This document shows, one piece after another, positions 33,966-44,865 of a stretch of 64,000 nt of DNA (position 1 is its first letter; each line of letters begins with the position of its first letter). The DNA comes from Odobenus rosmarus divergens (taxonomy: Eukaryota; Chordata; Mammalia; Carnivora; Odobenidae), in NCBI RefSeq assembly GCF_000321225.1, contig NW_004451878.1, forward strand, positions 446,410 through 510,409, in the 5' to 3' direction. The notes beneath the pieces were generated by a model, which was not told the origin of the DNA, made no database searches, and worked only from the letters and a program-made list of their open reading frames with translations. A program made the position numbers and the translations under genes.

Positions 33966-34589
33966 CCAGGAACCATTCTCTGGTTCACTCATTCAGCGTG
34001 CATACACTGATAGCCTCTAAGAAATGTACCAGCTCGTGGACTCCCATCCAGCATCGAGGCTGACCAGGCACCTGCCAGGTCCTTGGGCTAGAGAGATGAG
34101 TAAAGCACAATCCCTGAACTCAGAGATCTCAGGTTTTCAGCGACCAAGGGAGATGTAGGAAAGCCTACCCCTGTCTTCAGATCACACTGTTCTACAGGCA
34201 GAGAAACTGAGACTGGGCAGGAGGGGGAAGGATAAGGTCAAGCTCAAATCTCTCCTGCCTTAGTGGGGCAAATGAGAGTCAGCTTGCCTTGTCTAACCAA
34301 ACCAGAGCTTGTCATCAAGCTCCACCCTTCCCTGGTGAATTTGCAAACATGCTGTGTCACTTCTTGGCCACAGGTCCTCTTGACAGACTCAGCATGTCTT
34401 CTGCCTGCATCCTCATTGGCTGCGATCACAATGCACAGTGGGAATGTCAACACTCAAGTGAAAACTCATCCATTCCAGAAACTCTTCTTAATTCAGGACA
34501 CTCAGGTCCTGTATCCTTTTGAATTTGTGGGCTCACATTTCCACTATAGTAGTATGCACTTGAATGCTGCTTTGTACATGTTCTTAAAT
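33966..34589. other. Noncoding stretch with old repeat piece
   Basis: A member of the 2,080-type repeat is at about 34,060-34,130 ('aagcacaatccctgaactc'). The 124-codon plus frame at 34,263-34,637 has no domain. Confidence 0.4.
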
Positions 34590-34735
34590 TTCAAAAATGT
34601 ATGCATTAGCTTCCCAACCAGATTCGGAACTTCTTAAAGACAAGGACTAAATACATCTATCTTACCTTCCCAATCTCCAAGCATTTGGTAGCAACCTCAG
34701 CCTATGTGAATTGCCTAATAAATGCTGATGGCTTG
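34590..34735 (+). mobile_element. L2 LINE 3-prime fragment
   Basis: The strings 'cttcttaaagacaaggac', 'tcccaatctccaagcatttgg' and 'gcctaataaatgctgatgg' form an L2 terminus. Confidence 0.78.
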
Positions 34736-34870
34736 ATCTATTGTGCTCAGACATAACTATGTGTGTCTGTGTGCATGTGTGTATGTCTGTCTGAACCAGT
34801 ATGTATAGCAGGGGTGTTTGTGTCTGCAAGCATCATGTAAGTCCGTGTGCATGCATTCTCCAGCTACTGC
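34736..34870. repeat. TG-rich low-complexity stretch
   Basis: Repeated TGTGTG/TGTCTG units around 34,755-34,850 form an imperfect microsatellite. Confidence 0.6.
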
Positions 34871-34874
34871 AGTC

Positions 34875-35300
34875 ATGGAAGCTTGGGCACACAGCAGCAC
34901 AATCCATCAATTTCCAGACGTTATCTCTCATGATAATTTCCTGCCAAATCTTTGAGTTGCAATTAAGAAAGTAGATAATTTGAAACATTTTCCTCTGCAT
35001 GTTGAGATGGATTATAATCCTAATTTGATAAAGACTCTTAATGACTCATTAGCCACCCTTGGCTTCTCCTCAGGTCATCCAACTTCCCAGGCGCAGGGAG
35101 GCAGCAACGCTCAGGCCATTACGTGTTATTGCTTCAGCAGCACTAAAACCAAGACACAACAAAGCCACAACGGCGCGCCAGAGCCCTTGAATTCTCTTTT
35201 CTTCAACTCCTAGATTTGGGCATTGGATTTTCTTTTCCTGGCTTTGAACAAAGTCTCTAATTTCCTGATAACCCAAATGCTCTCCCTGGGGTCTTTGCAT
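34875..35300. promoter_or_regulatory. Candidate conserved noncoding element
   Basis: About 425 bp, free of recognisable repeats. It contains AT-rich homeodomain-type sites ('gagttgcaattaag', 'ggattataatcctaat', 'taatgactcattag'). The string GGATTATAATCC is a 12-bp palindrome resembling a paired bicoid-type site. Enhancer function is inferred. Confidence 0.38.
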
Positions 35301-35526
35301 GCTGCCCGAGCTGGTACATATAATGCATTGTAGGCTTCCCTCTGCATAGCGGCAGAGGGATACCTGATCTCAAACCTCTGGCCCCTACCCCCACTACAGT
35401 TTGTTTCCTAGGAAATGATCCCCAAGTCCAAAGGGTAGGGTTCCTGGGAGCAAGGACTATTTCAACTTGTTTACAGATGATAACCATGTAATAGCCCCCT
35501 TTCTGCTCTGGCTGACCAGGGATCAG
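35301..35526. other. Noncoding stretch
   Basis: Unique-looking DNA. The minus frame at 35,257-35,571 runs into the SINE and has no domain. Confidence 0.4.
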
Positions 35527-35539
35527 AAAGCACAGAAGG

Positions 35540-35719
35540 GGGGCACCTGGGTGATTTAGTCGGTTAAGCATCTATCTTCGGCTCAGGTCATGATCCCAGG
35601 GTCCTGGGATCAAGTCCCGCATTGTGCTCCTTGCTCAGTGGGGAGCTTGCTTCTCTCTCTCCCTCTGCTGCTCCCCCTGCTTGTGCTCTCTCTCTCTCTG
35701 TCAAATAAAGAAAAAAAAA
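35540..35719 (+). mobile_element. Can-SINE (SINEC) with 13-bp target-site duplication
   Basis: Complete head 'gggcacctgggtgatttagtc', CT-rich middle and A-rich tail. AAAGCACAGAAGG is duplicated exactly at 35,527-35,539 and 35,720-35,732. Confidence 0.97.
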
Positions 35720-35732
35720 AAAGCACAGAAGG

Positions 35733-36088
35733 TCTTTGGGGAGGTTACCCCACCCATTCATTTCCTTTTCCCCTGGCAGAGTGGCACCTCTTCCAGGCCC
35801 CAGGCATAAATAATTAAATTCTTCACAGAGTCATGGTTTCCCTTGGGTCACCCAGTCTGGAATTTAAGAACCCTGACTCTCGGAAAGTTCTAACTCATAC
35901 ATGGACCCATGTGGACATGTGTACAGCATACATGGACACACACTCATCACAGATGTTCCCGTAGGATGCACAGCCACACCTCCACAGAAGCACAGAGACA
36001 GCATGCATACGTGTGCAAGGACTTCTTTGAATGGCCCTTGACCCTGAGATCTGGTAGGTGAGTAAGGAGGAGAGGGAGGCTTAGTCAA
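35733..36088. other. Noncoding stretch, no gene recognised
   Basis: Short TACATGGACACA-type repeats near 35,897-35,945 form an imperfect local repeat. Nothing else is recognised. Confidence 0.4.
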
Positions 36089-36190
36089 GCAGCAAATGTA
36101 TCTTTGTTGCACGCCTACTACATGCCAGGCACTGTGCCAGGTGCTGGGGTACCATGTGGCGCAAAGAGAATGGGGAAGCTGGTGATGATC
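36089..36190 (+). repeat. Ancient interspersed repeat, MIR/L2 class
   Basis: The well-known series 'cctactacatgccaggcac' and 'tgtgccaggtgctggggtacc' is present. Confidence 0.6.
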
Positions 36191-37070
36191 AAACATAGTC
36201 GGACCAGTGGTTGCTGCACTCAGAGTTGGAGCCGGTGGGGGCAGCATCTGTCAGACTTCTGAGCTCAAAATCCTTTCCCAAACCTCACCCATGTGTGTTC
36301 TTAGCCCTGTCCCTGCTCTACTCTATCCCCGATGTCTACAGGGTAGGCTTGGGTGAGATAAAAAGCTCCCCTACACCACTCCCGCCTTGCACATTCGATC
36401 AATGTGACAAATGCTCTCTGGGCAGGACCCCTGAGGCTGTCTTTGCTGCCACCCACCCCTCCTTCCTTCCCAATGAGTCCAGGGAGATCTGAGCAGAGGA
36501 GTGATGGATAGCCCTGTCTTACTGTTCCAGACTCCGAATCCAACAGGGGCCTGGGAGAGCTGTATAAATCAGAGCCTGGGCTGGGCTCTCACCAGCGTGA
36601 GGGCTCAACAAGAGGAATGGAAGGCAAGGGACCATAAAACTGTCTGTGGGCTAAGTCATTTCATTTCAAGTCAGGGCCGGGGAGGGAAAATGTTTGGTTC
36701 TTGGGAGACAGACTCATTTGAAGAGGATGGATAAGCTGGTGGAGGTCTGCAAATCTGCATGCTCAGAGAGAAGGAGGCTGAGGGAGGCCGGTCCCATAGG
36801 GGGATACTGGACGAGTTGTCCCTCATCTCTGGTGTCCACTCATTCCCACCATCCAAGAGGGGTGGGGTATGCTCATGTCCCAAACTTTGATAAGGTTTAG
36901 AAAAATTAGTCTCTAGTGAAGAGAGAAAACTTTTGTCCCAGATGGCTGATAAACTATAATTTCCCCTTCTTTGACAAAAGAACAGCCGGGGGTTTAAAAA
37001 AAAAAAAGAAAAGGCAATGCTGGGCATTAGCTCTAACTGTGATCAAACCAGGATCAGATAGAGACAGGAG
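36191..37070. other. Noncoding stretch, no gene recognised
   Basis: Short frames lie on both strands at 36,200-37,030. An A-run at about 36,997 follows 'ccgggggttta'. No repeat family is clear. Confidence 0.4.
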
Positions 37071-37071
37071 C

Positions 37072-37225
37072 TATTCCCATTTCATTTACTGAAACTCGTA
37101 TGGAACAGCTAGTGTATGTCAGGCACTGTGCTTGGTGGTGGGGGCACAGAATCATGTGGCCCTCCTCTCAAGGGGCTCCCAGTGTAGCTGGAGACACAGA
37201 GAAGCAGTCTCCTAAATGAATGGCA
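37072..37225 (+). repeat. Ancient interspersed repeat, MIR/L2 class
   Basis: The strings 'tatgtcaggcactgtgcttgg' and 'cctcctctcaaggggctccc' place it with the family seen at 2,080 and 28,205. Confidence 0.6.
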
Positions 37226-37350
37226 CGTAGTTCAGTATCCTTTGTCACAGCACCTGTGACAAATTGCTGCATCTATTGATTTGCCTGTCATTCTCCCCTC
37301 ATTAGACTGGAAGCTCCTTGAAAGGAGAAAGGGATGGAACCAACATTTGA
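37226..37350 (+). mobile_element. L2 LINE fragment
   Basis: The string 'cattagactggaagctcc' followed by 'ttgaaaggagaaaggg' matches the L2 3-prime region just before its terminus. Confidence 0.6.
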
Positions 37351-37364
37351 GTGCCAATGAGAGG

Positions 37365-37560
37365 CTCCCGTTAGGCACTTTCAAGTCACTGCACATCCAC
37401 CATAACACTTCATGGTATATTTTATTATCCTCATTTAACAAGAAGATTGAGGCTCAGAAAGGTTAATTCACTTGCCCAAGGCCAAAGGTAGTATGTGGGC
37501 GAGCTGGGACTCAGCTCATGATGGTGCTTCCCCACACGCTGCTCACAGGGTCTCACTCAC
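37365..37560 (-). mobile_element. MIR SINE fragment
   Basis: Reverse MIR strings: 'tttattatcctcatttaac', 'gattgaggctcagaaagg' and 'gttaattcacttgcccaagg'. Confidence 0.75.
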
Positions 37561-37829
37561 ACTGTGCCTTCAGCTCCTGAAGCAGTTAGCCAACTCAGGA
37601 AGCTGTTGGCTATATTACGGGAGGGAGGGAGGGGCACAGCGCAGCATGCGGCTAATGCTGGATGGGTGGGTCAGGAAGACTTTGCTGAGGAAGGGATTAC
37701 TGAACAGTTTTAAAGAACAGAAGAGAATTTGCCAAAATGACAAAAGATGAAAGTCAATGTAGGTGGAAACATGTACAAAATGATGTGGAGGTGTGAAATG
37801 GCGTCACGTGTGCTGGCCATCTACTCAAG
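37561..37829. other. Noncoding stretch, probably old repeat
   Basis: The stretch 'gtcaggaagactttgctgagg' resembles the unnamed repeat at 2,480-2,870. No gene is recognised. Confidence 0.4.
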
Positions 37830-38065
37830 AGCTCCCTGCCTCACCCACGACCTCCTTTACCCTTCCTGCTCCAGGCCTAAGAAACAAGAGCTCAGCAGTG
37901 ACCCAACGGGGTGTCTGTACTATGCAGTGCAGTATGTTTCTTTGGCTGTTATTGTTATCTTTCCTGGGACTAGATTATGAGATCCAGGTAGGATCCAGTC
38001 TACTTTACTCATAAGTATAATTCTAACACCTAGAATGGTGCCTGACCAATTTTGGAATGAGTGAC
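37830..38065 (+). mobile_element. L2 LINE 3-prime fragment
   Basis: It has 'ctcacccacgacctcctttac', 'gactagattatgagatccag' and 'cacctagaatggtgcctgacc', the L2 order. Confidence 0.72.
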
Positions 38066-38640
38066 AGATGTGGACCAGGAAAAGGGGGTGTTCTCTACAT
38101 CTCTGCCTTCCCATGAGGCTGGTATAATTGGGCCAGACTAGGAGTCCCTCCTGTTTGGGGTCAGGGAAAACCATTTTAAGGCCAGACAACCATTGAGATA
38201 GGACCAAAGGAGGTGAGGCCCAGGGTCCTTGAGCAGCTGGCAAACTGCTTCTCTGTGTTCTCTGCTTCCTCCTCTCTAGTTCAGGAGCCAAAACTAGGAT
38301 GTGGGCTCAGAGAACGTGGCCACAGAACTGACCTTGGACCTGCCCCTACTCTTCAGCTTATGCTAACAGGATGAATCTCTGTGGGGCAGAAGCCTGAGGA
38401 ACACCAATATTTAAGGGATAATGCAAAGCAGAGGAGCCTATAAGGGAAACTGAGGAGAGCCCAGGGAGCTGTGAGACCCAAAATGACACCCAGTTACCTA
38501 CCTGTCTTCTAGAGCTTAGTGGCTATCACACCACAGAAGTCTGTGGATCACCAATCCAACTTCTAGAAATGATAAAGGTATTAACCAAGGACAAGAATGA
38601 AAGAGGAAAAAAACAGTGGGTTAAAGTGATTCACAGTTTT
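38066..38640. other. Noncoding stretch, no gene recognised
   Basis: Unique-looking. The 123-codon minus frame at 37,920-38,291 overlaps the L2 fragment and has no domain. Confidence 0.4.
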
Positions 38641-38646
38641 GGGTTG

Positions 38647-38848
38647 TTTTTTTTTTTAAGATTTTTATTTATTTATTTGACAGAGAGACAGAGAGCACAA
38701 GGAGGCAGAGCGGCAGGCAGAGGGAGAGGGAGAAGCAGGCTCTCACTGAGCAGGGAGTCCGACGCGGGGCTCGATCCCAGGACCCTGGGATCATGCCCTG
38801 AGCCAAAGGCAGCCGCTTAACCCACTGAGCCACCCAGGCACCCCTATT
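38647..38848 (-). mobile_element. Can-SINE (SINEC) with short target-site duplication
   Basis: It is T-rich at its left end ('aagatttttatttatttattt'), GA-rich in the middle, and ends 'gagccacccaggcacccc'. TCACAGTTTT occurs at 38,631-38,640 and 38,849-38,858. Confidence 0.95.
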
Positions 38849-38859
38849 TCACAGTTTTT

Positions 38860-39440
38860 AAACAAAACGAGGGAAGAGTGGTACTGGCTCAACGGAAAGA
38901 GGAAATCACAAGCCAAGGGCCTATAGTGGGGGCTGATCCACTCTGCAGAACCCCGAAATCTTCACCCCTCAGAGGCACTAAGTCTCACAGCCCTGAGGCC
39001 AGATATGTGGCTGGACTGGGGGCATTGGTAGGAAATCTGTTTATAAAAGGGATCCCCACTCTCCCCACCCAGCCTGTCAGCCATACTCCTTTGTCCTCCA
39101 GTAAATGAGACTTTTTTTTTTTCCTTTGGAGGAACTGAATAAGAACAATACTGGACTTGGGAACACAAAGTGTGGTGGAGGGTGAATGAATTAAGGGGAT
39201 ATCTGCATGCTGAACTCTGTGACCATTAGTCCTTTCTTTGGCCTTGCTGGATACTCCCTGTCACCACCAACCAGTAGTTTGGAAGATTCTTCTTTGAAGA
39301 AGTGAACAACTCCAAGAGAACTCCAGTTACTGATATTTGAAGTTCCTTCAATAAAAGACTCACTTTCCACCTGGTCACCCTCTGTGACGCCCACTAGTTG
39401 ACAAACTCTGCCATTTACCTAACAAGCTTCCAAAATCAAC
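38860..39440. other. Noncoding stretch, no gene recognised
   Basis: A T-run lies at 39,112-39,122. The frames at 38,878-39,394 on both strands have no domain. Confidence 0.4.
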
Positions 39441-41125
39441 TTTCAGTGTCTCTTCCTTAAATATAAATAAGCAGTCAAGAATCAGCAGATACTTAAAAAA
39501 AGACTCAAACTTGATAAAAGGAGACTGAAATAAATAGGAAAAAAAGAAGATCTGAGGTGATAGAGATTTTGCAAGGAGGAATAAAAAAGTTCAAAAAAGA
39601 GCAATAACATCAATTCAAGAAGATAAGAGGAAAGCTTATATTCATAAAACAAGAAGGGATTACAATAAAAAGGAAAAATAAATGAAAAAAGCCTCTCTGA
39701 AATTAAAATATAATTAACTTAAAAAAAAAAAACTCATAAGATTTGGCAGACAAAGTTGAGGAAGACTTCCAAAGAAGGAAACAAAAGAGAGAGATGACTA
39801 ACAAGAGAGAAATAATTAGCCCAGCACAAAGAATGAAAAAAGATATCTACCAAAGCCTACCACCATCATCATTGTGCTTTTATAAGACTGACATGCCGCC
39901 TATTGCACTAAGGTAGCCAGTTATTGTGATTTTAAATCGTGAGGGATAAATAAAAGTTCCTGCAATTTTCTAAGGAGAAAAAGAACCAGGTAAAGAAAAC
40001 AAGAATGAGAATATTAAACTTCTCCAAAAGCAGCATCAGATGTTAAAAGATAACAGAGAAAGGCCTTCCAAATTCTGAAAGAAAGTACTTTTTAATCTAG
40101 AATTCTATAACCAAATAAATTATCAAACACACATCAGAGTAGTATAGAGATATTTTCAGGTAGTCAGTGACTCAAGACAATTACCTATGAAGTACTCATA
40201 CTTAAGAAGTTATTGGAGAGGGGTGCCAGGCTCGCTCAGCATTAGACTCTTGATCCTGGGATTGTAAATTCGAGTCCCACATCAGGTGTAGAGATTACTT
40301 AAAAATAAAATCTTTAAAAAAAGAGAAAAGAATGGAATTTAGCAATTTAGTTTGATGATAATGTAATAACAAAGACGGGGAATTCAGGAAATAGGGACTC
40401 CAACATAAGAAGGTAAAGGAACTATTCAGAATGATGGTAAAGGGAAACCTCAGAATAACAGTATGCAGTATTCCAATTCTAAGAGCAGCCAATCCAGATT
40501 GGAGCAGAAAAACAGAAAGTTCTTGGAGGGATAACTGTAAAAGGAAAAATGGAACAGATGGGTTTGAATGTGTGCAACATGGTATTAACAGGCATGCAGT
40601 TGAGTTGTTGAACCATTTGAAAAAAAAATTAATTATAAGTACATTTGGGCAGCAGGTCAATTAAAAAGGAGGCAATGATTAACTCCAGGAAAAACAAAGA
40701 ATTGTACAAAAGAGACTATATGATCACAGTGTACCACTTGACTCAAGAGTAAATAATATTTGCATAGTCGTTAGTATATAAACACTAAATATCAATGTAA
40801 CAAAACAAAGTTTATGTTGGACAGACAAAAGGAGGGGAAGTGCAGGGATGGCACTGGGGGAGAAAGGTGTGGGAGAGACTAAGGTCTCATCCACCAAGGT
40901 AGAGAGTCAATATACAATTTCTAAAATTGGTAAATCAAGAAATAACAGTGTAATTAGAATATTTAAAAATATGGCAACATTTACAAATGAGAAATGAGCT
41001 GAAAGAGTTGAAGTTGACTGACTTGGGGGAGGGGACTTGGGAATGTGAAAGTCTGAGGCAAGGCAACTGCTGATTTCCAAACTGTGTATAAGTATTATTT
41101 GATTAAATTAAAAATTAAACTTCTG
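39441..41125 (+). mobile_element. HAL1/L1-like LINE remnant, interrupted by a SINE
   Basis: A-rich sense-strand LINE sequence. Strings include 'gcagacaaagttgaggaag', 'gaaagtactttttaatctag' and 'gaattctataaccaaataaa', typical of L1/HAL1 ORF1-like and downstream DNA. A short old Can-SINE at 40,217-40,327 interrupts it. The frame is lost throughout. HAL1 rather than L1 is a judgement from the absence of ORF2-like sequence. Confidence 0.65.
40217..40327 (+). mobile_element. Short old Can-SINE variant
   Basis: The head 'gggtgccaggctcgctcagc' with 'ttcgagtcccacatcaggtg' is followed directly by 'acttaaaaataaaatcttt'. It lacks the long CT-rich middle of the other copies. This is an older or internally deleted type, nested in the LINE remnant. 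Confidence 0.88.
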
Positions 41126-41394
41126 AAAAAGAGTCTCTATGGCTCACATACAGTCCAGCTTAGCTTCTTATGATACAAGATCAGATAATAATTTGGAGCC
41201 AAAGTTCTGGCAGAAATAAAGGATGCATTTTTATGTGAGTGTCTGCCTGTCTCCCCTTTGGAGACCTGACATGGTGGTGGGTGGTCAATAGGTTTCAAAG
41301 ATTAAGAAATGTGATCCTGACCTACAGTCGTGGATATTACAGGCAATTCTCAAACATATCATATTTCATATCTGAGCATGCTGGTCTCTCTGAT
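41126..41394. other. Noncoding stretch
   Basis: Unique-looking DNA; no gene or repeat supported. Confidence 0.4.
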
Positions 41395-42320
41395 TAGAAT
41401 AAACAAACCTCCCAAGCCCCTAACAAGAGGAACTTCCCTTCAACTTTTAAAACTCTCCTAAGCTATCACCTCTTCTCAAAAGTCCTTCCTGATGTCTCCT
41501 CTCTGAAGAGTTACTTCTTTCCTTTTTGGGCCTACTTCTGAATCATCTGTGTCTATATCCAGTAAAGCATCCAAAACCCTGTGATTCAGTTGGAAATAAG
41601 CTGTCTCTCCAGCTACTCTGTGGTCCTCTCTATAGTCAGCAGACTGTGCTAGTTATGCTGCAGGATAAACAACAAAATCTCAGTCACTCACCACATAAAG
41701 GTTTATCTCTCATCATGTTATATGTTGGCTGTGGCTCTGGCTCTACTTCCTATCTTCTCTTTTTTTTTTTTTTAAAGATTTTATTTATTTATTTGACAGA
41801 GAGACAGCGAGAGCAGGAACACAAGCAGGGGGAGCGGGACAGGGAGAAGCAGGCTTCCCACGGAGCAGGGAGCCCGATGTGGGACTCGATCCCAGGACCC
41901 TGGGATCATGACCCGAACTGAAGGCAGCCGCTTAACGACTGAGCCACCCAGGCGCCCCCTTCCTATCTTCTCTTTATGTGGGTCTTATTCTGGACATGCC
42001 ACTCTCCTGGCAGACAGAAAAGAGAAAATGTGTGTGGGACCACAAAATGTTCCCGAAAGCCTCTATTCAAAAGTGACATATCACTCCTGCTTCATTTTCA
42101 TTGGCCAAAGTAAGTCACATGATGAAGTCTGATGTCAATGGCACAGATAAGCATATTCCTGTCACGGGGAGAGGCAGCAAATAATTGGGTGCCATAATAC
42201 CATCTACTACAGTCTCCCTGTTGGGATCCACTTCTTATTCCTGTATACTGGACCTAGCACAATGCTTGGCACCAAGTAGTTATTCAGGGCATCTTCATTG
42301 ACTTAAACTGAATTGTCAAA
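41395..42320 (+). mobile_element. L2 LINE fragment split by a later insertion
   Basis: The L2 body is at 41,395-41,565 ('aagctatcacctcttctcaa', 'gtccttcctgatgtctcc') and its terminus at about 42,210-42,320 ('ggacctagcacaatgcttgg'). Between them lies an unnamed old repeat (about 41,570-42,205: 'caaaggtttatctctcatc'-like and 'agtgacatatcactcctgc'), itself hit by a Can-SINE. This gives three layers of insertion. Confidence 0.65.
41763..41958 (-). mobile_element. Can-SINE (SINEC) with 17-bp target-site duplication
   Basis: Complete element from the T-run and 'aaagattttatttatttattt' to 'gagccacccaggcgcccc'. CTTCCTATCTTCTCTTT is duplicated exactly at 41,746-41,762 and 41,959-41,975, indicating a fairly young insertion. 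Confidence 0.97.
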
Positions 42321-42449
42321 TAATAACTTAGCCCAATATACAACCTGAGGACAGAAAGAGATTTGGAAAGGGCCTAAAAAAATGAAAAAAGCTTAACATA
42401 GAGCTGGGAGGGTATCTCCAACAAACTCAGGGTACGTGGAACAGCACCG

Positions 42450-42590
42450 AGCTTAGAACCAAGAGACTCAGGTTTCAGTTCAGACTCTGAAAGTCATTAC
42501 ACCTCTCTGGGCTCATCTTTAAAATGAAGGAGATGAAGTAGAGGATCTCTAGGGTCTTTTCCAGTCCTAACCTTTCAGGAGTCTGTCATA
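42450..42590 (+). mobile_element. MIR SINE fragment
   Basis: The strings 'cattacacctctctgggctc', 'atctttaaaatgaaggag' and 'aggatctctagggtctttt' are in MIR order. Confidence 0.75.
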
Positions 42591-43329
42591 GAACACTTCA
42601 ACCTGGGTCCCTGAGTAACTGCTTGCCAATCAGCCGACTTCTAGTAGTTATGGTAGCCAGTTGTACAACTGAGAAGAAAAGAAGCCCCAAAGTCACATCA
42701 CACGCTAAGATGAATTTCTAAACACTGAAAATTCAATGATGACAATAAGAGAAAATAAAACTGTACTTCAAAAATGAATGTGTTTTCAACAAAAATGTTA
42801 AGTGGCAAATGTTTTCTTTAAAACAAACCATTTTCTGTTTTGAGCACATTGTTCTAGACAGAGGGATATCCATTACACAAAAGCTACTTATCACGACATT
42901 GCAGAGGGGTGATTACACATCTGAATGTACCCACACTGAGTTCTGGTTCATAAATGGAAATCATCACATAAGTAGAAACTGTCTCGCACATAGTGAGAGT
43001 TCGGTGTTTGTTGAATGAATAAATATGGGCCTTGGTTGGACTTCTTGAGCACTGAAGCCATCATTACCAATCCAATGTAGCCCTATTCCTCTGTAGCTGG
43101 AGCTGGTCTTGATTATTTTTCAAAGCTTTTGGAAAAAAAATTAATCTAAAAAGGGTTGAGAAATCCTGCAGCTAATGTACTAAGAGAATGATGTACTAAG
43201 AGAATTATTTAACAGATGGTGGGTCCTAAGCCCTGTGTTCTCAACAGCAGAAGGCAAATGTGATGACCCTGTTTCATTAGAGAAACTTGTACTCTTAAGT
43301 TTTCACCCAGAAATTGGGGATGTCAAATC
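42591..43329. other. Noncoding stretch with weak L2 end
   Basis: An L2-terminus-like piece lies at about 42,935-43,025 ('ctcgcacatagtgagag', 'gtttgttgaatgaataaat'). The string ATGTACTAAGAGAAT occurs twice in tandem at about 43,176-43,206. No gene is recognised. Confidence 0.45.
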
Positions 43330-43344
43330 AGGTATCGACCACCA

Positions 43345-43605
43345 CCAGATAATAACAGCATGTACATATCATTTAATGAATGCCAGGACTATTCTGAGTT
43401 CTTTACATATATTAACTTATAACTATCACAGCAATTGTAGGAAAGGGGTTCTGTTATCATCACCATTTTACTGATGGGGGAATCAAGGTCCAGAAAGGTT
43501 AATTAACCTGTCCAGGGTCACATGCTGAGTGGCAGGGCTAGGCTTTGAACCCATGCAATCAGGCTCCAGAGTCTGTTCTAAAGACCCCTCTACATTATAT
43601 TGCCT
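43345..43605 (-). mobile_element. MIR SINE, near full length
   Basis: Reverse MIR order: 'gaatgccaggactattctgag', 'cacagcaattgtaggaaag', 'accattttactgatggggg', 'gtccagggtcacatgctgag' and 'ggctttgaacccatgcaatc'. Confidence 0.88.
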
Positions 43606-44335
43606 TGAGGGGGCAGCATGCTACCAGGTGAGTTGGATTCATTCTTGGATATAGTTGTAGCCTGGAACCATAAGCATATCTTCACCCCCTCATCCATAAA
43701 GACCCTTCCCACCTGTTCCCTGTGCCAGCCTGGGAGACTGTGGCTTCCACCCTCTGATCACAGGTGCCATGAGGAAAGTGTAACTGGCTCCCTCATTGAT
43801 CCTTATCCATCTCCAAGTTTCTGGACTCCCTGCCCCTTTGCCTGGATGAATATAAGGAAAGATAACCTCTCCCTCATACAGTGAGGTCCAGTTTCTAGTG
43901 GCCTGAGCACTGCAATCACCATGCTAGGCTCTTTCCTATAAAAAGCAATCAATATTGTCCCATCCCACATCCTCACCCTTTCCTGCTCCTCGGTCTATAA
44001 CTGCTATTGATTACATCAGAGCTGGAAAGCAAATGCCAAAATATATCAATCAGTCACCAAGGTGCCAAAGAGACTTTATTAAAACCATTACACCTTCTTC
44101 TGTTTTCCTGCCCACCCCACGTTCCTCAGCCCAGTGGCCATTTCTTTTGGAAGGTTTCCAAGAACTTTGCAGACATGATCTGATGGCTGGTGGAATTTCC
44201 TCTATTTGGGGAAAATTTAGACCCAGAGAAGGAGCAAGAACAAGTCCCATGGTGAGAAGATGGAAACCAGGTGTGTGAAAATATGTGCATGTGTCTGTGC
44301 AGTATATATATGAAAATGTGCACGTACATATGTTT
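43606..44335. other. Noncoding stretch, no gene recognised
   Basis: Frames at 43,618-44,278 (plus) and 44,050-44,329 (minus) overlap and have no domain. A TATATA stretch lies near 44,303. Confidence 0.4.
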
Positions 44336-44339
44336 GTTT

Positions 44340-44600
44340 AAAGAAAAACCTAGAACTTAGTCACATTTCAGAAACATTTTGTAATTATCGCTGAAATTTT
44401 TACAAATCAATTCCTTCTGGTTGCTTAATGTCCTTCACTAAGTGGTTTAATTGTGAAATTTCACTTTATAATTGCGTTCATTTTAATGCAGAAAGAGGTA
44501 GATTTGCATAAGCAAATGACAAACAGTTGACAAAATCCATTAGCAGAGAAGCAGGAATCCGAATAGCCACACACCCTGGGTTGTCGGTTTAGAATCAAAA
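44340..44600. promoter_or_regulatory. Candidate conserved noncoding element with octamer pair
   Basis: AT-rich and repeat-free. At 44,502-44,517 the octamer ATTTGCAT is followed at once by AAGCAAAT, an inverted near-copy, giving an almost palindromic double POU site. TTTAATTG and CATTTTAATG strings are also present. Enhancer function is inferred. Confidence 0.4.
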
Positions 44601-44865
44601 GCTATGGTAAGGAAGGCCCTGGCCAAACCCAGACCAAGTTCTGCTGCCCCTGACCAGACAAAGGGGAAGGAGGAAAAGTATTTCAAATGCTCTTAACATA
44701 TTACCAGGACAAGAGGAAGCCTGCCAATGTGGCAGGAGAGACAAAGTGATGGAGAATTTCTGCTTGTCAATGAAAGACCAAAGACCTTTTCTTTGAAACT
44801 CCAGGTAAGGATTTAAAAAGAATTACCAGTTTTACAAAGCTCTTTGACAATTCTTTTTCCAGGTG
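44601..44865. other. Noncoding stretch
   Basis: Unique-looking; no gene or repeat supported. Confidence 0.4.
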
